DNA of 64,000 nucleotides, taken from positions 1,364,001 to 1,428,000 of the forward strand of contig NZ_AP018437.1 in NCBI RefSeq assembly GCF_003966975.1, in the 5' to 3' direction. Positions 1 to 9,007 of the stretch are shown here, one piece after another. Each line of letters opens with the position of its first letter. Position 1 is the stretch's first letter. The notes under the pieces are model-generated. The model was not told the DNA's origin. It ran no database searches and worked only from the letters and a program-made list of their open reading frames with translations. The translations under genes and the position numbers were made by a program. The stretch comes from Pelolinea submarina. GTDB taxonomy: Bacteria > Chloroflexota > Anaerolineae > Anaerolineales > Anaerolineaceae.

Positions 1-1
1 T

Positions 2-37
2 AAACGGCTGTGAAGGCAACTTCACAGCCGTTTTTTT
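2..37. terminator. Rho-independent terminator at window start
   Basis: A 14-bp perfect stem (2-15 with 20-33) closes a GCAA loop and runs into a T tract at 31-37 on the plus strand. It most likely ends a plus-strand gene lying before the window. On the minus strand it could also stop transcription that leaves the response regulator gene whose stop lies at 136. Confidence 0.8.
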
Positions 38-135
38 AAATAAAGAGCGACCAATAAACTTGTTGAAGTATTGCTTTTTTTTGGTGTAGGCTTCGAAATC
101 CCGCGCTAAGCTGCGGCAGGTGTTCAGCCAACATT

Positions 136-789
136 TTAGATCTGGTCAAGTTTGACCAGTCCATATTTAATAGCCAGGACTGCCGCCTGTGTTCTGGTTG
201 TCACTTCCAATTTTTTAAAAATACTTTTTGTGTAATTGCGAATGGTACCTTCCGACAGGAATAATTGCTCAGCCACATCGGCATTGGATAATCCGTGCGC
301 GATCAGCACGAGAATTTCCCTCTCTCGTTCGGTCAAATCAAAATCACGTGGGCTTTCGATGTAATCAGTGGTGGATCGGGCTTGTTTGATCACTTTTTTT
401 GTTACTTTGGGATCGATATAGGCATTGCCTTTCATGGTTCCCTTAATGGCTTGGATAAGCTGGTCGGGGGGCAGGTCTTTTAGGAGATAACCTTCAGCTC
501 CTGCTTGCAGCGCGTCAAAAACCCATTCATCGTCATCGTATGTCGTAAGCGCCAGGACGTGAATATTGGGAAAATCACGCCGGATGTTGCGTGTGGCGAT
601 GATACCGTTCATAACGGGCATCTTTAAATCGAGCAGGATAAGATCCGGGTCCAGATTTGCCAGCAATTCGATCAGTTCGGCCCCGTTATTTGCATATCCG
701 ATTACTTTAATTTCGGGATCGGATTCGATGATCTTGCGCAGCCCTTCGATGACGATTAATTGATCGTCGCACAAAATTACTTTTATCAC
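136..789 (-). CDS. NarL/LuxR-type response regulator
   Basis: A 217-residue two-domain response regulator. The receiver domain (about residues 1-120) shows the acidic pair CDD near the start and the phospho-acceptor D54 in LLDLKMPVMNG, with the conserved lysine in LLKDLP. A LuxR/GerE helix-turn-helix fills residues 150-212 (LTEREREILVLIAHGLSNADVAE). I chose the GTG at 789: it follows a TTGGAG ribosome site, and the receiver fold begins there; upstream residues in the open frame have no homology look. The start lies one base after the stop of the partner kinase gene, so the two are translationally coupled. The divergent ABC efflux operon is the likely target, which is inference from position and from known LiaSR/DesKR-like systems. 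Confidence 0.93.
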   Translation of the reverse strand: MIKVILCDDQLIVIEGLRKIIESDPEIKVIGYANNGAELIELLANLDPDLILLDLKMPVMNGIIATRNIRRDFPNIHVLALTTYDDDEWVFDALQAGAEGYLLKDLPPDQLIQAIKGTMKGNAYIDPKVTKKVIKQARSTTDYIESPRDFDLTEREREILVLIAHGLSNADVAEQLFLSEGTIRNYTKSIFKKLEVTTRTQAAVLAIKYGLVKLDQI

Positions 790-790
790 A

Positions 791-2029
791 TCAAACTCCA
801 AATTCAACCCGTATGGCAGTACCCTGATGAGGGTTTGTCTCCATAAAGAATGATCCTCCGGCTTCCGCGGCCCTTTCGCGCATGCCTTTAATTCCCATGC
901 GCTCATTATTCTTGATGAGTTCCTGATCAAAACCACAGCCATCGTCTGAGATTTCCAGGGTTAGGACCTGGTTCTCATACTGTAATTTTAATTGAATTGA
1001 TTTGGCATCAGCGTGGCGGATGATATTCTCCAATGCTTCCTGTGCGATCCTATAAATTGCCTCTTCTTTTCTTTCAGAGAGGATTGGAAGGGATTCTGAG
1101 ATGAAGGCAGAAGTGGCATAATTTCCACGAGAAGCAGTGTCCTGCAGCAGCTTTTTTAAAGCCGTAACCAATCCAAGGTCTTCCAAATGCCTTACCCGCA
1201 GATCATTCAGTGCCCGTCGTGTTTCATCCAGCCCCCTGCGTGAATTATCAATTAACTGATCCAGTGAATGATTCAATTCCTTATCTCCGGGATCAACGGA
1301 TAACTTGAGTGCTTCCAGAGTAAGCACCTGGCTGCTTAAGGTATGGGCCAGGGTATCATGCAGATCCCGCGCCAGGCGGTTGCGTTCGCGGCTGACGGCC
1401 AGCTGCTCCAGGGTGTGGGCGTGTTCGCTTAAAATAACATTGGCTTCCATCAGCCTTCTTCTTTGCGTTCGTTGAGTTTTGGTCAACAGGCTGACGATGG
1501 TACCCACCATACCCAGAGCGATGGAGCGCAGAATGGGTACGCCGATGAACGGAATCACTTGTAGTGTTTCCGTTCCTGCGCTGAGGAAAATGAAAGGCAA
1601 GTCATATAAGGCAGTGAGAACGACCACCGAGAGTGTAAAAGCAAGAGAATACTGCCAGGCTACCAGGACGATCGGGACAATAAAGATTGGAAAAAGTATC
1701 CAACTTCGGAAGATGATATCCGTCAATGGATCATTTATCTGCAGCGGCCATATTGATGCACTGGAAAAAATCGGTCCCAACGTGGCGATTGACAACGAAA
1801 TGGGTAAGAATAATTTTTTTGTTCTGCGTTCCAGCCACCCCCAATACAAAATTCCCAATAAAAGTAAGAAGATTACAGAATTGGATAAGTAAAGCAGGCT
1901 TAGCGCGGAAATTAACTTGCCGGTCGTGGCGAAGATATACAGGTAGTTCCCAAGAAAATAACAGATAGCAAATTTGCAATAGTTCCGAAAAATCCGTAAA
2001 AGCCCCGGTTCGATTACCCGCTCATCCAT
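791..2029 (-). CDS. Membrane sensor histidine kinase (HisKA_3/DesK-like)
   Basis: A 412-residue kinase. Residues 15-185 form about six hydrophobic segments with very short loops and no large extracellular domain, as in DesK or LiaS-type sensors that read membrane state. A short coiled linker leads to a HisKA_3 dimerisation domain with the phospho-accepting H224 in RDLHDTLAH. The C-terminal ATPase domain has the N box (QEALENIIRHA), a G1 box (DDGCGFD) and the GMRERA segment. It pairs with the response regulator gene directly downstream. The start ATG has no strong ribosome site, so an alternative start a few codons away is possible. Its ligand is unknown; envelope stress or an antimicrobial exported by the neighbouring ABC system is a reasonable guess. 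Confidence 0.92.
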   Translation of the reverse strand: MDERVIEPGLLRIFRNYCKFAICYFLGNYLYIFATTGKLISALSLLYLSNSVIFLLLLGILYWGWLERRTKKLFLPISLSIATLGPIFSSASIWPLQINDPLTDIIFRSWILFPIFIVPIVLVAWQYSLAFTLSVVVLTALYDLPFIFLSAGTETLQVIPFIGVPILRSIALGMVGTIVSLLTKTQRTQRRRLMEANVILSEHAHTLEQLAVSRERNRLARDLHDTLAHTLSSQVLTLEALKLSVDPGDKELNHSLDQLIDNSRRGLDETRRALNDLRVRHLEDLGLVTALKKLLQDTASRGNYATSAFISESLPILSERKEEAIYRIAQEALENIIRHADAKSIQLKLQYENQVLTLEISDDGCGFDQELIKNNERMGIKGMRERAAEAGGSFFMETNPHQGTAIRVEFGV

Positions 2030-2204
2030 ATCATCATATTACCACTTTCAACTTTAAACCTGCCATGTCCCAAATGGGAGGCGGGCGGGTGGCATTCGCC
2101 ATATTGTGTAATGGCGGTTGGGTATTCGAGAAGTGGCATTCCAAATCTGGGTTAAAAACACCGATTCTTCTATCATCTTGTTTGATGGAGAAAATCGAAT
2201 AGTC

Positions 2205-3164
2205 ATGGACGAACCTATCGTTTACATACAAGATTTGTGCAAAAAATATAACGCAAAAAAAGAAGAATTTGCGCTCGAATCCCTGAACCTGTCAATCAAC
2301 CGCGGCACTTTGTTCGGCTTGATTGGCCCGGACGGCGCCGGAAAATCGACCACCTTGCGGATTTTAGCGACCATTATCTCACCCACTTCAGGAAAGGCCA
2401 GTGTCAACGGGTTTGACGTCCAGACCGAAGTGGAAAAGGTGCGCGGACAGATAGGGTATATGCCTCAAAATTTCAGCCTGTACCAGGATCTGAGCGTGAT
2501 TGAGAACCTCAATTTCTTCGCCGAAATCCAGCGCATGCCGCTTGACCAGCGCCATGAACGTATCGAACGCATGCTGGCATTTACTCATTTGGGGCAGTTC
2601 CAGCACCGCCGGGCACGCAACCTCTCCGGCGGCATGAAGAAAAAACTGGCCCTGGCTTGCGCGTTGGTCCACAACCCGCGCGTGTTGATATTGGATGAAC
2701 CTTCCACCGGCGTGGATCCTGTATCACGCCGCGAGCTTTGGGAAATTCTGGCTTCTGTGGTCGAGGACGGGGTGACGGTTATAGTCAGCACGCCTTATAT
2801 GGATGAGGCTGAACGCTGCCACAAAGCGGCCATCCTCTATCATGGTCAGGTGATCGCCAACGGTTCAACCTCCGACTTGCGCCTGAGCTTGCCCTTTGAC
2901 ATATTGGAAGTGAAGGCCAAGCCGCGTAAAGCGGCGAGACAATTGATCTCAACGCTGGATGGAATTTATGACTGGCGGCCGGTGGGGGATGCTTTCCGCA
3001 TTACTGTTGAAAAATCACTCACCGACAAGGTTCTGGCTGAATTGCAAAAAGAATTGGATGCGCAAGCGCTGGATACGCGCCTGCTGCGGCAGACAACGCC
3101 CTCCATGGAGGATGTCTTCGTTTATCAGGCCGGTATTTCAAGAGGCAATCATGAATCACTATGA
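2205..3164 (+). CDS. ABC-2 type efflux ATPase, first subunit
   Basis: A 319-residue ABC ATPase of the drug/antibiotic exporter class (CcmA/YbhF-like). Walker A is GPDGAGKST at residues 41-49, the signature is LSGGMKKK, and Walker B is VLILDEPSTGVDP. A C-terminal extension of about 90 residues after the core is usual for this class. I take ATG 2205 as the start because homology begins a few residues later; GGAG lies 14 bases upstream, which is rather far, and a TTG at 2178 is in frame. It overlaps the next ATPase gene by 14 bases. Together the two ATPases resemble the two halves of the fused YbhF ATPase, here kept as separate genes. Confidence 0.9.
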   Translation: MDEPIVYIQDLCKKYNAKKEEFALESLNLSINRGTLFGLIGPDGAGKSTTLRILATIISPTSGKASVNGFDVQTEVEKVRGQIGYMPQNFSLYQDLSVIENLNFFAEIQRMPLDQRHERIERMLAFTHLGQFQHRRARNLSGGMKKKLALACALVHNPRVLILDEPSTGVDPVSRRELWEILASVVEDGVTVIVSTPYMDEAERCHKAAILYHGQVIANGSTSDLRLSLPFDILEVKAKPRKAARQLISTLDGIYDWRPVGDAFRITVEKSLTDKVLAELQKELDAQALDTRLLRQTTPSMEDVFVYQAGISRGNHESL

Positions 3165-4098
3165 AAATGCAATAGAGACATTCGGACTGACTAAGAAGTT
3201 CGGCGATTTTACAGCCGTTAATTCCGTTGATTTTTACATCCCCAAGGGGGAGATTTTCGGCCTGTTGGGGCCAAATGGCGCCGGCAAAACCACTACCATC
3301 CGCATGTTATGCGGGATTATCGCACCCAGCGAGGGTAAAGGTTTTGTGCTGGGATGGGATATTGCTCAGGACGCGGAATCGATCAAGCAAAACATTGGCT
3401 ATATGTCGCAAAAGTTCTCCCTGTATCACGATTTGACCTGCCGCGAGAATATTCGGTTCTACGCCAGTATCTACCGCGTGCCGGCGGATGAACAATCCGC
3501 GCGTGTGGAGAGCCTCATCGATGAGTTGGGCTTGCGGGAAATTGCTAATGAACAGGTACGCGAACTTCCGGGAGGGTGGCGGCAGCGCGTCGCCCTGGCC
3601 TGCGCGGTCGTGCACAACCCGCCTATGCTTTTCCTGGACGAACCCACTGCGGGTGTGGACCCGATTGCGCGGCGCGAGTTTTGGGACTTTATCTATGGAC
3701 TGGCCGGGCAGGGCGTCAGTATCCTGGCTACCACCCATTATATGGACGAGGCCGAGTTCTGCAACAAGGTCGGCATGATGTATAACGGCCGTCTAATCAA
3801 AATCGCCAGTCCGGATACCATCAAGTCGGAGGTACCCGGTTTTTTGCTGTCGATTGAATGCAACCGGCCGGGGAAAGCGGAAAAATTTCTGCGATCCCAA
3901 TCCAATGTCCTGGAAGTCTCTTTACATGGCGCCCAGCTGCACGCTTTGCTGGCTAAAGAGGAAATCAAGAATGCCATATTGAAAGGCTTGAAAAAAGAAG
4001 GCGTGGAAGTCATGCATTATGAGTTCATTCAACCTTCGCTGGAAGACGTGTTTATTTCCATGATTGAAGAACAGGCATCTGAGGAAATTTCCGAGTAG
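3151..4098 (+). CDS. ABC-2 type efflux ATPase, second subunit
   Basis: A 315-residue ABC ATPase, the paralogue of the preceding gene. Walker A is GPNGAGKTT and Walker B is MLFLDEPTAGVDP. The signature motif is LPGGWRQR, with proline in place of the usual serine, a variant seen in the C-terminal half of YbhF/RbbA-type proteins. The ATG at 3151 lies inside the end of the previous gene (14-base overlap) behind AGAGG, so translation is coupled. The pair presumably forms a heterodimer that powers the permease encoded next; whether both sites hydrolyse ATP cannot be read from sequence. Confidence 0.9.
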   Translation: MNHYENAIETFGLTKKFGDFTAVNSVDFYIPKGEIFGLLGPNGAGKTTTIRMLCGIIAPSEGKGFVLGWDIAQDAESIKQNIGYMSQKFSLYHDLTCRENIRFYASIYRVPADEQSARVESLIDELGLREIANEQVRELPGGWRQRVALACAVVHNPPMLFLDEPTAGVDPIARREFWDFIYGLAGQGVSILATTHYMDEAEFCNKVGMMYNGRLIKIASPDTIKSEVPGFLLSIECNRPGKAEKFLRSQSNVLEVSLHGAQLHALLAKEEIKNAILKGLKKEGVEVMHYEFIQPSLEDVFISMIEEQASEEISE

Positions 4099-4118
4099 AT
4101 GAAGAACTGGAGTTAAGA

Positions 4119-5249
4119 ATGGATAGATTTTTAACAATTGTTAAGAAAGAATTCAGGCATATTTACCGCGACCCGCGGACCATGGCTCTGATCCTGCTGC
4201 TGCCTGCGCTTTTGCTGCTGCTGTTGGGCTTTGGTGTTTCAGGCGAGTCGAAGGAAATTCCACTGGCAGTAGTGGATTATTCCCGTACGGAAGAAAGCCG
4301 GGCTTATATTGACTATTACACAAACGGTGAGGATTTTGCCTATGTTTACTCGGCTTCCAGCGAGGAAGAACTACTGGACCTGATCCATCGCGACAAGGTG
4401 AAGGTTGGCATGCTTATACCGGAGGATTTCGGGCGTATGATCGCGACCAACGAGTCCACGCAGGTACAGCTATATATCAACGGTTCCGCCGACCCGAGCG
4501 ACATTGAGACAATCCAATTAAAACTTGCCGCCATATCACAAATGGCTTCCCAGAATATTCTGGTCAAGCAGCTGGAGGTGAGCGGCTTGTCCGGGTCGTT
4601 CAGTATGCCCATCGACACCAATATCAAGATGCTCTATAACCCCAACCGGGAGAGCAAGATGTATATGATCCCGGGCTTGATCCCCATTGTCCTGCAGGTT
4701 CAATTGCTCTTGCTTTCCGCGTTAGCCATCGTAAAAGAGAAAGAGCAGGGAACCATGGAACAACTGATCGTTACGCCCATTAAGGGGTGGGAGTTGATGC
4801 TGGGAAAGATCGTACCCTACATGGTTGTCGCGCTGGTCAATATTATCGGCTTGATTTGGGTGGGAAGTTGGATCTTCGGCGTGCAGATGCAAGGCAGCTT
4901 TCTCGAATTGGTCGGATTGAGCATGATCTTCAGCATTGGATCGCTGGGCATCGGCGTACTGATCTCCAATTTATCCGACTCGCAAATGCAGGCCATTTAC
5001 CTGGCAGTATTCATCGTGATGATTCCGGCCATTATCTTATCCGGTCTTATGATCCCCCGCGATGGTATGCCGCCATTTACCTATTGGTTCAGTGAATTGA
5101 TGCCGGTAACGTATTTCCTGGAAATCACGCGCGGCATCATGCTTAAGGGAGTGAGCGGGTTTTACATGTGGGATTCAATTTGGCCGATGCTTTTATTGAG
5201 CGTGGTTTATTTCGCGGCCAGTGTTTTTACCTTCAAAAAGAAAATTTAA
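4119..5249 (+). CDS. ABC-2 type transport permease
   Basis: A 376-residue permease of the ABC2_membrane_3 type (YbhR/YhhJ family). One helix at about residues 23-40 is followed by a long extracytoplasmic part (about 40-185) and five helices in the C-terminal half, including the typical GTMEQLIVTPI cytoplasmic segment near residue 215. It follows the ATPases by 20 bases with GGAG upstream. Related operons in proteobacteria carry two permeases (YbhS and YbhR); only one is present here, so the working complex is probably a homodimer. Substrate is unknown, with drugs or toxic lipids as typical cargo of the family. Confidence 0.88.
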   Translation: MDRFLTIVKKEFRHIYRDPRTMALILLLPALLLLLLGFGVSGESKEIPLAVVDYSRTEESRAYIDYYTNGEDFAYVYSASSEEELLDLIHRDKVKVGMLIPEDFGRMIATNESTQVQLYINGSADPSDIETIQLKLAAISQMASQNILVKQLEVSGLSGSFSMPIDTNIKMLYNPNRESKMYMIPGLIPIVLQVQLLLLSALAIVKEKEQGTMEQLIVTPIKGWELMLGKIVPYMVVALVNIIGLIWVGSWIFGVQMQGSFLELVGLSMIFSIGSLGIGVLISNLSDSQMQAIYLAVFIVMIPAIILSGLMIPRDGMPPFTYWFSELMPVTYFLEITRGIMLKGVSGFYMWDSIWPMLLLSVVYFAASVFTFKKKI

Positions 5250-5276
5250 ATTCGAAAGAATAATAAGGAGCATGTG

Positions 5277-6608
5277 ATGAAAAACAAAAAAACTATGCTG
5301 ATTATTTCAGTGGTTGTAATTGGGCTGCTGGCCGCTGCCTGCGGCGGCTTGAACCAAAATGGAGAGGCGCTTTCAGCTTCCGGTACGATCTCATCGACCA
5401 GTGTGAATATCGCGCCTGAAGTGAGCGGAAAGATTGCCGAAGTGGCGGCCCAAGAAGGCGATGAAGTACAGAAGGGTGATTTACTCTTCCGCGTGGAAGA
5501 CGACCTGCTGCAGTCGCAATATGACCAGGCGGAAGCCTCCCGCAAAGTAGCCGAGATGGCCGTCCAGGCTGCAGAAGACCAATTGGCGACCGCCAAGATA
5601 CAGTATGACCTGGTGGCACAGCAAGCCCAATCGGCCATGCCGGATTATTACCAGACGACCTGGGATAAATCACCCTTGGATGAATTCGACCGCCCGGCCT
5701 GGTATTTCACCCAGTCGGAGGAAATTACAGCTGCCCAAAACGTGGTGGCGGATGCACAAACCAAGTTGGACGCGAAGTTGAAGGAAATGGATAAGGTCCT
5801 GGCGGATGCCAATAATGCGGGTTTTGTTGACCTGGAAAAACGGTTGGCTAATGCGCAGTACACCCTGCGGGCAGCCGACAGCACCCTGGAGATTGCCAAA
5901 GACGCTGCGGACAACGATGCGTTAGAGGAAAATGCTCAGGATCAATACGACCTGGCCTTGGCCGACCTGGAAAATGTGCAAAAAGAATACGACCAGGCAC
6001 TGAACACGACCGCCGCTGAAGACGTGTTGGACGCGCGTGCGGCTGCGGCTGTGGCACAGGTTCAACTCGACAACGCACGTAATTTGCTGGCTGAGGTACA
6101 GGTGGGCAGTGATTCTCTGCAAGTCCAATCCGCTGCCGCGGCGGTACAACAAGCTCAAAGCGCGCTGGATCAGGCTCAGGCAAATTTGTCAGCGGCGGAA
6201 GCCAATGTAAAAACCCTGAATATTCAACTGGAAAAGACGAAGGTGTACGCGCCCATCAGCGGTGTCGTTTTATTGAAGAATTTGGAAGAGGGTGAGTTGG
6301 TGAACGCCGGCAGCCAGGTTATGAAGGTTGGGAACCTGGATGAAGTCAAAGTTACTGTATATATTCCCGAGGACCAATATGGTTTGATCAATCTTGGACA
6401 GGATGTAGTGGTCACGGTGGATTCCTTCCCGGAGAAATCCTATACGGGTAAGGTGGCTTATATTTCGGATGAGGCTGAGTTTACTCCCAGCAATGTGCAG
6501 ACGGTGGAGGGCCGTAAGTCCACTGTGTTTGCGGTAGAGATCACCCTTCCGAACCCCGATCATGATCTGAAATCAGGCATGCCGGCAGACGTTAAATTTA
6601 TCCAGTAG
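5277..6608 (+). CDS. HlyD-type efflux adaptor lipoprotein
   Basis: A 443-residue membrane-fusion protein. A lipoprotein signal ends in LLAAAC with the lipidated C22. The biotinyl-lipoyl-like half motif (EVAAQEGDEVQKGDLLF) follows, then a long Ala/Gln-rich coiled-coil hairpin (about residues 80-315), the second lipoyl half (VYAPISGVVLLKN) and a beta-barrel. ATG 5277 sits six bases after AAGGAG; a GTG three bases earlier is also open, and an overlapping ATG at 5272 is followed at once by a stop. In Gram-negatives such adaptors reach an outer-membrane channel; lipid anchoring here suggests an outward-facing extension of the pump. It is the last gene of the operon and is followed by a terminator. 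Confidence 0.9.
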   Translation: MKNKKTMLIISVVVIGLLAAACGGLNQNGEALSASGTISSTSVNIAPEVSGKIAEVAAQEGDEVQKGDLLFRVEDDLLQSQYDQAEASRKVAEMAVQAAEDQLATAKIQYDLVAQQAQSAMPDYYQTTWDKSPLDEFDRPAWYFTQSEEITAAQNVVADAQTKLDAKLKEMDKVLADANNAGFVDLEKRLANAQYTLRAADSTLEIAKDAADNDALEENAQDQYDLALADLENVQKEYDQALNTTAAEDVLDARAAAAVAQVQLDNARNLLAEVQVGSDSLQVQSAAAAVQQAQSALDQAQANLSAAEANVKTLNIQLEKTKVYAPISGVVLLKNLEEGELVNAGSQVMKVGNLDEVKVTVYIPEDQYGLINLGQDVVVTVDSFPEKSYTGKVAYISDEAEFTPSNVQTVEGRKSTVFAVEITLPNPDHDLKSGMPADVKFIQ

Positions 6609-6634
6609 TTTACCGATAATTTCCTAAAAATAAT

Positions 6635-6665
6635 AAAAGCGCACTGGTTTACCCGGTGCGCTTTT
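6635..6665. terminator. Bidirectional terminator between convergent genes
   Basis: An inverted repeat with arms AAAAGCGCAC and GTGCGCTTTT gives T-rich 3' ends on both strands. It lies between the plus-strand adaptor gene and the minus-strand YdcZ-like gene and can serve both. Confidence 0.8.
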
Positions 6666-6685
6666 CGATGACACTATTCGTGATC

Positions 6686-7144
6686 TTAATCTTTGGGGAA
6701 CAACAAGAATACTGCAACAGCCATAGTTACCAGGCCGATTATCCGGCGTGAATCCAGCGGGATGGGATCCAGACCGCCCCAACCGCGGGCGTCAGCCAGC
6801 GCGCCGAACGCCATTTGCCCCAGAATGATGGCGGCCAAACCGGCTGATAATCCGGCAATGGATATGGAATAAGCGACGCCCATAATAATAAAAATACCCA
6901 AAGCACCGGCTAAAAGCGTCAAGTTAAATGAAGCAGGAGTGATCTTAACCGAATCAAATCCTTTGATTAAGCCGATCCCCAGGATAAATAATCCGGCAAG
7001 ACCACCGCCGAGAATATTAGTCCAAAAACCTGTGTTGATTGGCCCGATGAGTTCTCCTGCTCGATTGCTGCACATGGATTGGACAGCGATGATTAAGCCG
7101 GTGGCTGTGGCAGTAATACCGCCGATGACGATAAGATTCTTCAT
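6686..7144 (-). CDS. YdcZ-like DMT-superfamily membrane protein (DUF606)
   Basis: A 152-residue protein with about five hydrophobic helices, the usual size and pattern of the YdcZ/DUF606 half-size transporters of the drug/metabolite superfamily. The GGGLAGLFILG and GQMAFGALADARGWGG segments are typical; the latter sits close to the C-terminus as in the family. ATG 7144 follows AGGAGG at good spacing, whereas the longer open frame upstream has no hydrophobic or conserved sequence. Members usually work as dimers or fused pairs; no second copy lies next to it. Substrate is not known. Confidence 0.85.
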   Translation of the reverse strand: MKNLIVIGGITATATGLIIAVQSMCSNRAGELIGPINTGFWTNILGGGLAGLFILGIGLIKGFDSVKITPASFNLTLLAGALGIFIIMGVAYSISIAGLSAGLAAIILGQMAFGALADARGWGGLDPIPLDSRRIIGLVTMAVAVFLLFPKD

Positions 7145-7345
7145 AGATCCTCCTGGGGAATCAAAATGGTTATACGAGTTGGGAAATTCTACCAGTGAAT
7201 AAACCAATCCTGATCATGAGTAATCCCCGGTATTTTGTGCAGAGCAAAAGCAATTTACAACGAAAAGAAGATCGCAGCCTTGTTTAAGATTAATCCACAT
7301 TTTTGCCGGATTGTTATGCAAAAGAATAATTAGAAAAAAATATGA

Positions 7346-7375
7346 TTGCCTTATACAAATAGAAAATAGTGTAAT
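7346..7375 (+). promoter_or_regulatory. Possible promoter of the GGDEF gene
   Basis: TTGCCT (7346-7351) is followed 18 bases later by TGTAAT (7370-7375) in an AT-rich stretch upstream of the diguanylate cyclase gene. The match is partial. The rest of the 290-base gap 7145-7435 shows nothing else that I recognise. Confidence 0.35.
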
Positions 7376-7435
7376 ATTTAATAAATAAAGGGAATTAACA
7401 TCTCGCTTATTTATCGGTTTCTGGGAAGATGAGTA

Positions 7436-8887
7436 ATGAAATTTAAACAATCGCATTTAATAAGCATTGTATTTGTCATACTGGTACTGGGTTTTATCAT
7501 AACCAGTTATCTAAGCTATTCCGTTACAAAGAACTATATCCTGGAAAGTGCCGAAACGGAAACACTACCTTTGATCAGTGACAATATCTATTCAGAGATC
7601 AAAGAGGATTTGATCGATCCTGTCAATATCTCTTCACTGATGGCAAATGACGCGTTCCTGATCAGCTGGGTAACAAGTGGGGAAAAGGATTTGGCTAAAA
7701 TCCAGGAATATTTAGGATTGATTGGAAGGAAATATGGTTTCACATCGACGTTTTTCGTGTCCGAAAAAACACATCATTATTATTACTCCGATGGAATCTT
7801 GAAAACAATCTCAGAAGACGATGCACACGACGTTTGGTATTTTGACTTTATCAAAATGGATAAAATGGTTGATTTGGATATCGATAACGACGAAGCAAAA
7901 AATGGCCTTCTGACTGTCTTTATCAACCACCGTCTTGAAAAAGAAGATGGGACTTTGCTGGGCGTAACCGGTGTTGGGCTGCAGCTAACCGAGATCGCGG
8001 AACATCTTAGCCATTATGAAGATTTGTACCATCACAAGATTTATATCGTTGATCAAACCGGATTAATTCAGATTGACTCGGAGAGAAATCGTATCGAAAC
8101 CGTAAATATTACTGAACTATACGGCATCAGAGATGTCAGCAGAGAAATCCTCTCTGCTGATAAAGAAGTGATAATTGTTGAGTACCGGGATGAAAAAGGA
8201 TTAAAAACGATTTCTGTCCGTTATATTCCGGAGTTCGATTGGTACCTGATTGTAGAAAAAGACCAGGAATCTTCGCTGGCCGGCGCCAAAAGTTCAATGG
8301 TCCGTAATTTCATTATTGGCGGATTTATTGCGTTGTTGATCTCACTGGTGATCAATGGCATCATGAAACGCTATAACAAACGGTTGGAACAGCAAGCCAC
8401 CTCGGATGATTTGACACAGCTGTTAAACCGGCGCGCATTCATGGAAAACCTGACCAGAGAGGTTTCCTCCCAAAACCGGTATGGGTACTCGTCTGCCATT
8501 ATGATGATAGATGTTGATGATTTTAAATCTATCAACGATCATTTCGGCCATATTGCGGGAGATACCATCCTGGTTGAAATTGTCAATCTAATCAAGGAGA
8601 CTCTGCGCAGCAGTGACCTGATGGGGCGGTGGGGTGGTGATGAGTTCATTGTTTACCTGACGCAAGTGGATCATGAAAAGGCAGAACTGATTGCGGAGCG
8701 AATTTGCGAAAAAGTTGAGCAAACTGAATTTTCCATTGGCAATCTGCAAATAAATCGTACGGTGAGTATCGGGATATCCTTCCTTGACCCATTGATCATC
8801 GATGTAGATGATGAAATAAGCAGAGCAGATGACGCGCTTATGAAAAGCAAGAAGCGCGGCAAAAACCACATTGAGATCGCTAAATAA
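7436..8887 (+). CDS. Membrane-anchored Cache-domain diguanylate cyclase
   Basis: A 483-residue protein that should make cyclic di-GMP. One helix near residues 8-30 and another near 288-310 flank an extracytoplasmic sensor with Cache-like features (FFVSEKTHHYYYSDG, GVTGVGLQL). The C-terminal cyclase domain keeps the active-site GGDEF (residues 400-404, MGRWGGDEF) and, five residues before it, the RxxD inhibitory site RSSD, so product feedback is expected. The gene stands alone between divergent and co-directional neighbours. Its product is a candidate source of the ligand for the cyclic-di-GMP riboswitch at the far end of the window, though that link is inference. Confidence 0.92.
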   Translation: MKFKQSHLISIVFVILVLGFIITSYLSYSVTKNYILESAETETLPLISDNIYSEIKEDLIDPVNISSLMANDAFLISWVTSGEKDLAKIQEYLGLIGRKYGFTSTFFVSEKTHHYYYSDGILKTISEDDAHDVWYFDFIKMDKMVDLDIDNDEAKNGLLTVFINHRLEKEDGTLLGVTGVGLQLTEIAEHLSHYEDLYHHKIYIVDQTGLIQIDSERNRIETVNITELYGIRDVSREILSADKEVIIVEYRDEKGLKTISVRYIPEFDWYLIVEKDQESSLAGAKSSMVRNFIIGGFIALLISLVINGIMKRYNKRLEQQATSDDLTQLLNRRAFMENLTREVSSQNRYGYSSAIMMIDVDDFKSINDHFGHIAGDTILVEIVNLIKETLRSSDLMGRWGGDEFIVYLTQVDHEKAELIAERICEKVEQTEFSIGNLQINRTVSIGISFLDPLIIDVDDEISRADDALMKSKKRGKNHIEIAK

Positions 8888-9007
8888 AATTTTGTAAAAA
8901 ATCCATAAGACGGGTATTAATAAATGGTAAATTGGGCAACCATAGCCTGCTTTTGTCGTATAACTAAATATGTATAATTAATAATTCGATAAGTGAAGTG
9001 TTTATCT

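Noticed and set aside
3151..4098. LPGG in place of LSGG as a sign of an inactive ATPase
   Set aside because: Walker A, Walker B and the remaining signature residues are intact and this substitution occurs in working members of the same exporter class.
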